DNA from: Isoetes taiwanensis
Taxonomy: Eukaryota; Streptophyta; Lycopodiopsida; Isoetales; Isoetaceae
Assembly (NCBI GenBank): GCA_021234155.1
Contig: JAJEKV010000013.1
Location: 10,232,338 to 10,296,337, forward strand
Reading direction: 5' to 3'
Length of the DNA stretch: 64,000 nt
This document shows positions 56,396 to 64,000 of this stretch, in pieces. The notes under the pieces are model-generated. The model was not told where the DNA came from and did no database searches. It saw only the letters and a program-made list of their open reading frames with translations. The stretch's first letter is position 1; each line of letters starts with the position of its first letter. The translations under genes were made by a program, and so were the position numbers.

Positions 56396-57857
56396 ATGAG
56401 TATAAAGACATATTTGCATGGTCATACGAGGACTTGCGAGGCATTAATCCCCGCAATTTGTCAAATGAAAATTCCCTTATTGCCAAATGTTACGCCAGTA
56501 TCAACGAAAGCATACCGATTAAATCCAAACTACGCTATGAATGTCAAAGAGGAATTGGAAAAGTTGCTTCAAGTCGATTTTATTTTTGAAGTTGAGATGA
56601 GTGATTGGGTTTCAGCCATCGTTATTGTTAAAAAGAAAAATGAAAAACTACGGTTTGCATAGATTTACAGAAGTTAAATGCCGCGGACCGAAAGAGACCA
56701 TTTTCCATTTCCTTTTACGTATCAAGATTTAGAAAAACATTGCAGTCACCAATGTTACTCATTAATGGACGGTTTTTCAAAGTTACAATCAAATTAAAAT
56801 TCACCCTGATGACCAATTAAAAACGACTTTTATCACGCAATTTGGTACTTATGCCTATAAAGTTATGCCCTTTGGGCTAACTAATGCTCCATCCCTTTTC
56901 CAACAAGTAATGCTTCAAGTCTTTAAAAGTTTCATTGGAGATTTCACGGAGATCTTCTTAGACGATTTTACGCCTTTCAAGCATCATGGATGACCACGCT
57001 TGCTAAATTAGAATGGTGCTTCAAACGATGTCGACAATATGGAGTGTCTTTAAACCCAGAGAAGTGTGTCTTCCTGGTCACACATGGCATGCTTTTAGGT
57101 CATGTAGTTTGTAAAGATGGCTTAATGACGGATCCAAGTAAAATTAAAGTGATACTAGACATGCCTCCATCTGCAAACATCACACATTTGAGAAGATTTT
57201 TGGGAAAAATAAATTACTATAAGAAGTTCGGTGCAAAGATTTCAGAAGTGGCGACCTCGTTAACTGAGCTCACAAGTCCTCAAAAGAAATACATTTGGAC
57301 AGATCAATATCAAAAGGCTTTTGAGAGTTAAAGCACATTCTGGCTTCTGCCCCTATACTTCTATCACCTCAGTGAGTTCAGGAATTCCATGTTCATACTG
57401 ATGCTTCCAAAACTGCTTTAGGAGTTGTGTTAGCACAAAGAAAAGACGGTAACAAGAATCAACCGATTTACTATCCAAGCAAACAGTTAAATGAGGCTGA
57501 AAGAAACTATACAACTACTGAACGTGAAGGTTTAGCAATGGTTTTTGCTGTTCAAAAGTTCCGCCATTATCTTCTCGGGAATTACTTTATTTTCTATGTA
57601 GATCACCAGGCCTTGTTGTATCTAATAAATAAACCTTGTACCACAAAATTACACACCGGTTGCTCATTCTACATGAGAGTTTAATTTTAAAGTGGTTGTT
57701 AAACCCGAACTTCACATACAAGACATGATCATCTATTAAGATTAACTAATCCAAGTGAACCTCCCACCATAATATATGATGATCTACCCGATGTTAACTT
57801 GTTTAGAGTAAATGCCATCCCACCTTGGTAAGGTGCATCGCGAAGTAAAAGTATAGG
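56396..57857 (+). pseudogene. gypsy element 2 reverse transcriptase and RNase H, broken
   Basis: Reverse transcriptase in several frames: SDWVSAIVIVKKKNEKLRF, MDGFSKLQSN, FTEIFLDDFTPF (56940-56978, LDDF for YxDD) and SLNPEKCVFLVTHGMLLGHV. RNase H: HTDASKTALGVVLAQRKDGN, TEREGLAMVFAVQKFRHYLL and VDHQALLYLINKP. After a conserved PDVNLFRVNAIPPW the element is cut by the copia LTR at 57858; integrase and 3' LTR are missing. Confidence 0.85.
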
Positions 57858-59257
57858 TGTTCATATCAAATTTCATATGGGATGCTTAACGAGAGACAAT
57901 AGGTTTCAAACAAGATTCATAATATGAGCCTATTTTGCGCTAAGAGTGACAAAGACTGGAAAAATGATGGTGAAAGAATAATTGGTCAAGATCAAGCCAT
58001 TAAATAGACAAAGCGGTGTTAACAACGCTTTGATTGAAGTTGGGATTAGCATTGAGCTAAATTGTGAAAGTTAAATAATGTGAATAGTGGTTGCCTACCT
58101 AAGAGTTCAATGGTGAACATCTACCTAAGGGTTCGTGCACTAGTGAAGCTAAATAATACAAATGGTGATTATTTGTATAAGAGTTCAAGTTGAACCATTG
58201 AAAATATCGAGGAGTTTTGATGAAGGTTGCATAAATAAATTCACATGTATATTAACAGAAAGTTGACATTAGGTCAACATTTTCGGGAGGGAACCGAGAT
58301 TCAAAATCTCGGTCCAATGCCATGAAGACAACCTGCGACCAGAGATGGAATGCCGGCTTTTGGTTAGCCAGGCCGCGGCGGGGACGAGCTATAAGAAAAT
58401 TCAAGATGCATTAGATAATCACAGTGGCTCCGGAGTTGTTTTCTAGGTTGAACGATCAAGGTCTGTGAATAGACATAATATGGGATATTTTGTATAGTTA
58501 GGAGTTGGAATTTATAACCATTGAACTTGATTATGGATGAATTATTATTTGACATATGAAGTGCTACGGGTTCATTGGTTTATGAATATAATTCATGACA
58601 TTATCACTATGACACCTTGGCACCAGGGCCCCAATCTTATTTGCTTGCTTCATTGTCCAGGAACAAGCTTGTAGCTATTGCATCAATTCGCATGGGGTCC
58701 CACAGGCTACGGATTGAGACAGGTAGATGGGAGCGGCCGCAATTGCCGTGAGAAGCGAGACTATGTGCCTGCGCTGCGCCGCCATGTTATTGAAGATGAA
58801 AGCCATACTCTTTTCTCGAAGTTGCCCCCCGCTTTTGAGATAGCCCTAAATCATTTTTTGACCTTAGCATTCCATTCCATGCTTCCACAACTTCGTGAGC
58901 ACCATCCGTGGCATGACTTGGCCTTATACATACTTGAGGTTCTAGATAAACATCCGCAATTACCGAGCCCCTCAAGAGTCATTATCTCCGCTTGTCTAGT
59001 ATCATCATTGCCAATGTAAAGGTTTTTCCCTTGAAAACCTTTCGGGCAGGGTTTTTTAATCCTAGTAGTAATGATTGTACTAGCCCATTGTATGGGTCCC
59101 ATGACCTATTGGTCTCGTGGGCGTTAAAAATCTATTCTATTTTTATTCTATTCTATATGGAGTTCTCGCCAATTTAAAGATCATGTTGGTTACTTGAGTA
59201 GTATAATTCTCTCTGTTTTTTCATTGAAACAAAATTGTGTTAACAAAATATCTTACA
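57858..59257 (+). mobile_element. 5' LTR of copia element, containing a LINE fragment
   Basis: Begins TGTTCATATCAAATTTCATA and ends TCTTACA just before the primer site. Its first 430 bases match 63571-64000. The stretch 58610-59160 is LINE-derived, so the original LTR was probably near 850 bp. Confidence 0.85.
58610..59160 (+). mobile_element. LINE 3' fragment inside the copia LTR
   Basis: One frame reads GSHRLRIETGRWERPQLP, stop, EARLC, the C-terminal zinc-motif region of LINE ORF2, followed by a 3' UTR (GGCAGGG, T-run, AATCC) and a TTCTA-rich tail at 59128-59158. It is the same family as 1075-1206 and 6640-7090. Confidence 0.7.
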
Positions 59258-59258
59258 T

Positions 59259-59270
59259 TGGTATCAGAGC
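59259..59270 (+). other. copia primer binding site, tRNA-Met
   Basis: TGGTATCAGAGC two bases after the LTR end. Confidence 0.85.
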
Positions 59271-59286
59271 AGGTTAAGATCACAAT

Positions 59287-60060
59287 ATGGCAAGCAGATT
59301 TGGTGCAGGATTACTCGGTGCAATTGAAGTTTTCAAGGGAGATTATAGTTTCCAAGTGTGGAAAGAGAAAGTAAAGCATGTTTTGCAGGTTGAAGATCTA
59401 TGGGATCTTATAGAAGAAAATGATGAAAAAACTCCAAGTAGTAATCATTGGGAAAGTTGGAGTTGTTACTGGCTCAAGCTCAAATGAAGAACAAATCGAT
59501 GAAGTGCAAAACACCAGAGGTAGTGTCTAGAAAGGATATTTGAAGATAGTTCAAAAATAAGAGAAGCTCGAGTGGGCATCATTATGAGCAAGGTGAGCTC
59601 AAGCATAGTTCTCAAATTGAGAGGTATGAGTCCTAGTCAAATGTGGAAGTACATGCTTTGACTTATGAAGAGAAAACATCTTCACAAATAGATGTGTTAG
59701 AAAAAATGAGTCGAGGAGGTTAAAATTTAATGACAAAGACAATGTTAATGAATTTTTCCGCAATTTTGATAACATTGTGGCTGATTTTAGAAGGGGGCAG
59801 GTAATTTTATTCCCAACAAAGAAGCAGTGTTAGTTATATCTAGGGCAATGTGTCTAGGAATGTGGTCGTTTCATAGAACAATTGCTAAAACAAGAATTGA
59901 AGCGAAAGAATGCTCAAGACTGAAATAGAACAAAACGTAGTATTGAAGAAGAGGAGACTTCTCAAATATTGTTTTACCAAAACAAAGGGAAGAAAGAAGA
60001 TCGATCAAGTGGCAAGATAGGTCCATGTTATAACTGATCAATATGGACATTTAAAAATAA
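59287..60060 (+). pseudogene. copia gag, broken
   Basis: Opens MASRFGAGLLGAIEVFKGDY with YSFQVWKEKVKHVLQVEDLW, the standard N-terminus of Ty1/copia gag. The frame fails at 59487 and later gag sequence, with a decayed zinc knuckle near 60027, is scattered across frames. Confidence 0.8.
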
Positions 60061-60309
60061 ACCTACAACCCTAATTTAATAAAGGAGATAAACCGCTATA
60101 ATTGTGGGTAGGGGACATTATGCATCTAATTGTTCTACTCCAAAGAATAATTCCTGAGGGGAAGGGGAAAAGGAGGCGGAGGAAATGTTGGCCACAGAGG
60201 AAGAGGCGGGGAAGGGGAAGGAATACATTCTCACAAGCAAATGTTGCGGCAGAAGAGATTATGTTTCGAGGATGACACGGGAGAAGAAATTGAAGAGGTA
60301 TGTTTTGCA

Positions 60310-61620
60310 TAAAGTTTTTCATGTCATGATGGTATTGACAATGAGGACTTTCTAATTTTTAGACAAAGGGAGCTCTAAAAACAATTGCATGCAACTCAAA
60401 ATCTTGAAGGAGAAAAGGAAACACCCGGGAGGTTTCATACACAAGTTGGAAATGGAAATCAACCAAAAAGTAGAAGACATTGGAATTCTTGAATTATTTA
60501 GTTTGGATGGAGAAATTGTGAATTTGCAAAATGTACTTTGTGTACCAAGTTTAGTCAAAAAACTGATATCAATTTCAACTTGTGGACTTAGGTTTCAAAG
60601 TTGTGTTTGAACAAATGCATTGCAAAAATCTATGAAGAAAATTTGCTAAAATTTTAGGGAGACGAAGTTGGAAATTTATTTGGAATAAATGCAAAATGTT
60701 TTGGAAGTGCAAACCTGACCACGATTATCAAACATCACAACTTGGCATGAAAGACTTGCACATGCAAAGTATTAACAAACATAGAAACTATGATTAAGAA
60801 TGGATGGATCAAAATCGCCAGATAGCAACCGGAAGATCAGGTTGCATGTTGGGAAAACATTCCACTATCTTTCTCAAAGGCAAAAGGAAGATCTAATGAA
60901 AATCGGGATTGGTCCACCGCATTTATGTGGCCCCATAGATGCCGATGCTAATAACGGAAAAATCATAACCTTATTGATGATTTTAGCAGAAAACAAGAAT
61001 ATATTGATTGAGGACAAAGGAGCAAGCTTTTGAGGCTTTCAAACAATATGCAGCAGAAGGGGAGACTTGAACCGGAAAGAAGATCAAGTGTGTGTGCTCA
61101 AATCGAGGAGATGAATATCTATCTTTCAAATTTAAAAATATTGTATAGATAGAGGCATAAAAAGACAATATACATGTAGTTATACCCCTCGGCAAAATGG
61201 AGTAGATGAGGAAAAATAAATCCATCCTCAATGCTACCGGATCAATGCTTAAGCATACCCATTCTCCCAAATTTCTTGTGGGAAGAAGTTGTGAAAATCA
61301 AGAATGATACAAAAATGCTTTACCATCGGTAAGCATAGAATGAAAATGCCCCTAACAAATGTGGTTTGAAGATTACCTAACTATGAGAAATTCAAAGTGT
61401 TTGGATGCCTAGGATATACATATATTCCTCAGGAGTTAAGAAAAATGGATGACAGATCCATTATCACATACTTGGTAGGGTATGATGAAAACTCCAAGGG
61501 TTATAGAATGTATAACCCTTTTGAAGAAAAATGTCATAATAAGTAGGGATGCCAACAGCTACTTGAAAAATGTTTTGCTTATAGACCAAATATTGACAAG
61601 GGAGAAAGAAAGAAGAAAAA
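60310..61620 (+). pseudogene. copia protease and integrase, broken
   Basis: LDGEIVNLQNVLCVPSLVKK (60508-60567) is the region after the protease active site. WHERLAHAKY-like sequence near 60745 marks GAG-pre-integrase, and LCGPIDADANNGK (about 60921) marks the integrase core. PQELRKMDDRSI, LVGYDENSKGYRMYNP follow (61430-61520). Multiple stops. Confidence 0.7.
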
Positions 61621-61929
61621 GCATTTGCAAATTCTGATAGAAATTTAAAAGCCCCTCATGAACATGGAATAAAGAAAAAAAGGACACAAATGAAAAAAGT
61701 AAACTCGTCTGGAAGAGAGAAGGGGGGGATTGAGAAGTGAAGGGGATAATGGAAGAAAAAGCATAATCTTTACAACTCCATCAGAATTAAATGATGAAAA
61801 TTGTGAAATGACTGGAAAAAGAAACAAAGAAACGAAAGGGAAGGCGCTTCGGAGAGGAACTAAATTTGGACATGGCCGGGGATATGGTAAAAGGAACCAT
61901 ATATGGGAAGAGTGAATGTAGATAAACTA

Positions 61930-62890
61930 TAGATGAGGCTCTAGTAGTGCTTTGAAGCGAGTGTTCCAGAACTTTAAAAGAAGATCCAGTGGAATAGAAG
62001 GCTATAAGTGGAAAAAGGCCATGTTAAAAGAAATGGGAATCATTTGATAGAATGAGGAACATATGAGTTAGTAGGATCTGCCAAAGGGAAAACACACAAT
62101 AGGAAATAAATGGGTGTATAAACTCAAAGTTAATCGCATGGAACACCAAAGTATAAAGCAAGATTGGTTGCCCAAGGTTATTTCAAAACAAGGCATAGAT
62201 TATGAAGAAACCTATTCACCGAAGGGGTTAAAATCAAAGATTAGAATGATTGTTGCCACATGAAATGCTCTAAATTTGGATCTACATCACATGGATGTAT
62301 AACATTTTAAATGCTGATCTAAAAGAAGCAAGTATATGGAACAAGCTTCGAGGGCTTTGAGAAGGGAATTGGAAAAGGTGTGGAAGCTTAAAAGGCTATT
62401 TATGGCCTAAAATACAGTCCTAAGGAATGGTACCTCATGCATAAATGATTTTTTGAAAGCAAAGGATTTATGCAAAAGTTAATAAAATGAGTAGAATGTA
62501 TATATACGCTAAGAGAGGGGCAAAATTTTTTGCATAATGGGCAATTTATGTAGGATGATTGTGTTTTTAGTATCAAACAATTTGAGTTTATGAAAGTTTG
62601 CAAACAAATCTTTGAGAGAAGATATAAAAATGTCGACCTTGGTGAATTGTCACAATATCTTGGGGGTAGAAGTGAAAAGAGATAGGGAAAACGAGGGACA
62701 ATATCATTATGTCCAACCAAGTATATTGGACGGTATTGAAAAAGTTCAATATGCAAAATTTGTAACACCTGTAAAAGGCCCCTATACTTCGGGTTACGCA
62801 AACTCTCAAAGCATATGTGTCCCAAGCTGACAATGAAAAGGAAGTCAAGAATGAAGAAGATCCCTTATGAGGGGCAGCTTAATAGGGAGC
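61930..62890 (+). pseudogene. copia reverse transcriptase, broken
   Basis: KYKARLVAQGYF (62149), AIYGLKYSPKEWY (62394), and the YVDD box at 62547-62559, where one extra G (62553) sits between YV and DD and destroys the frame. QYLGGRSEKR and YHYVQPSILDGIEK follow. Confidence 0.75.
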
Positions 62891-63039
62891 CTACTTGTTT
62901 TATTGCTAATAAACACGGACTGACATTGCATTTATTGTAAATGTTTTAAAGCAGATATAAACAATAACCCGTTTAGGATGCATTGGTTAGCGGCAAAAGT
63001 GCTTTAGGTTTTTAAAGGGAATAAATAAATGATTTAGAG

Positions 63040-63530
63040 CTAAAATGTTACCGCATCTTGCAGACTGGTGTGGAGATTTAGATGAGGAGGAAATCTACAT
63101 CCTGATATATTTTAATGCTTGGGGGGAGGAGGAAGGGGAGGAGGGGGTGAGTTGGAGAAGCAAGAAACAATCCTCACCAGATTATCAAATTGGATGTCGA
63201 GTATCGCAAATACTACACTTGACCAAGGGGAAATTATTTTGGTCTAGAAAGGCTATTGAATGAGTTGGGAATCACACACAAAATGCAAAGACACAACTCT
63301 TTGTGATAACAAAGTTGTATTTACCCAATGACCAAGAATCCTGCTTTCTACATGAAAGAACAAAAACACATTGAGATGGAAATGCATTACATGAGGAGAT
63401 ATGGTTAGTAAAGGGCATATTCAATAACCTACATAAATACGAGGAGATCAAATGGCGCATATTCCTACCAAGGCATTAGGTTGGAAGGTCGGTTTCAAAG
63501 ACGCGTTGGAATGATGAAGCTGTCAAGACA
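63040..63530 (+). pseudogene. copia RNase H, broken
   Basis: ADWCGDLDEEEIYI and VSWRSKKQS (63056-63160) match the RNase H start; DNKVVFTQ, KNPAFYMKEQKHIEMEMHYM and TKALGWKVGF match its end. Several frame changes. Confidence 0.75.
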
Positions 63531-63544
63531 TTATGAAATTCAGA

Positions 63545-63562
63545 TGCGTAGGGGGAATATAA
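63545..63562 (+). other. copia polypurine tract
   Basis: GTAGGGGGAATATAAAG just before the 3' LTR primes plus-strand synthesis. Confidence 0.65.
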
Positions 63563-63570
63563 AGTATAGG

Positions 63571-64000
63571 TGTTCATATCAAATTTCATATGGGATCTTT
63601 GAATGAGACAATGGGTTTTAAAACATTATTCATAATAATAAGGCTTATTTGCGGTTAAAGAGTGGCGGCACGGAAAATGATGGTGAAGAATAATTGGTCA
63701 CATCAAGCCATTAAACGGATAAAGCAAAGCAGTTAATAACGTGCCATTGAAGTTGGGATTAGCATTGAGCTAGAATTGTGAAGTTAAAATAATGTGAATA
63801 ATAGTGGAAGCCTACCCTAAGAGTTCAATGGTGAACATCCGCCTAAGGGTTAGAGGCACTAGTGAAGCTAAATAATACAAATGGTGATTATTTGTATAAG
63901 AGTTCAAGGATTAGCGAACCATTGGAAATATAGAGAGTTTTGATGAAGGTTGCATAAATAAATTCACATGTATATTATAATGAGAAAGTTGACATTAGGT
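63571..64000 (+). mobile_element. 3' LTR of copia element, cut by the window end
   Basis: Matches 57858-58275 with scattered substitutions and small indels, so the two LTRs have diverged visibly and the insertion is old. The rest lies beyond 64000. Confidence 0.9.

Overview
This is a window of plant nuclear DNA, most likely from a gymnosperm such as a conifer. That placement is inferred from sparse multi-exon genes of land-plant type in a sea of old, nested transposable elements; no single marker proves the species. Only one gene looks intact: a six-exon ICE1/SCREAM-type bHLH transcription factor on the minus strand (2307-4641), whose reading frame closes exactly across all five introns (535 codons plus stop).

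Left flank (1-11460): the ICE1-like gene; fragments of a LINE 3' end (about 1075-1206 and 6640-7090); a tiny LTR element of TRIM type (7265-7592); an orphan exon of a copper chaperone for superoxide dismutase (CCS, 9208-9427) between two copies of a 130-bp direct repeat; and the start of an array of ~424-bp tandem repeats.

Centre (11461-43815): one 32-kb nest. The outer shell is a CACTA-type DNA transposon with matching 12-bp ends. It sits inside the 424-bp array, which resumes at 43816. It has A/T-rich subterminal repeats, a 19-bp minisatellite near both ends, and a PEBP-family gene fragment with introns that looks captured. A second CACTA element of the same kind (17729-26466, 3-bp target duplication CTA) lies inside the minisatellite of the first. 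A hAT element (26581-42458, CAGGGATAGGTTC ends, 8-bp target duplication with one mismatch) also lies in that minisatellite. The hAT carries a decayed transposase, a protein-kinase-like gene remnant, a small 704-bp hAT insertion with a perfect 8-bp duplication, a LINE with a TAA tail, and a cluster of seven foldback hairpins (36645-38343).

The hairpin cluster is the most interesting signal. Three pairs of related foldbacks differ in sequence, yet several changes in one arm are matched by changes in the other. That is expected if the RNA fold is under selection (MIRNA-like or hairpin-siRNA loci), though inverted-repeat homogenisation could mimic it.

Right flank (43816-64000): the rest of the 424-bp array, about 3 kb of unrecognised sequence, and a pile of LTR retrotransposons. 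These are an LTR with a tRNA-Met primer site and gag remnant (47.4-48.7 kb), a Ty3/gypsy element (48.9-52.94 kb), a second gypsy element with a tRNA-Asp-type primer site of the Athila/Tat kind (52.94-57.85 kb), and a decayed copia element (57858 to beyond the end) with both LTRs in view. All retroelement coding regions carry stops or frameshifts, so the pile appears inactive.
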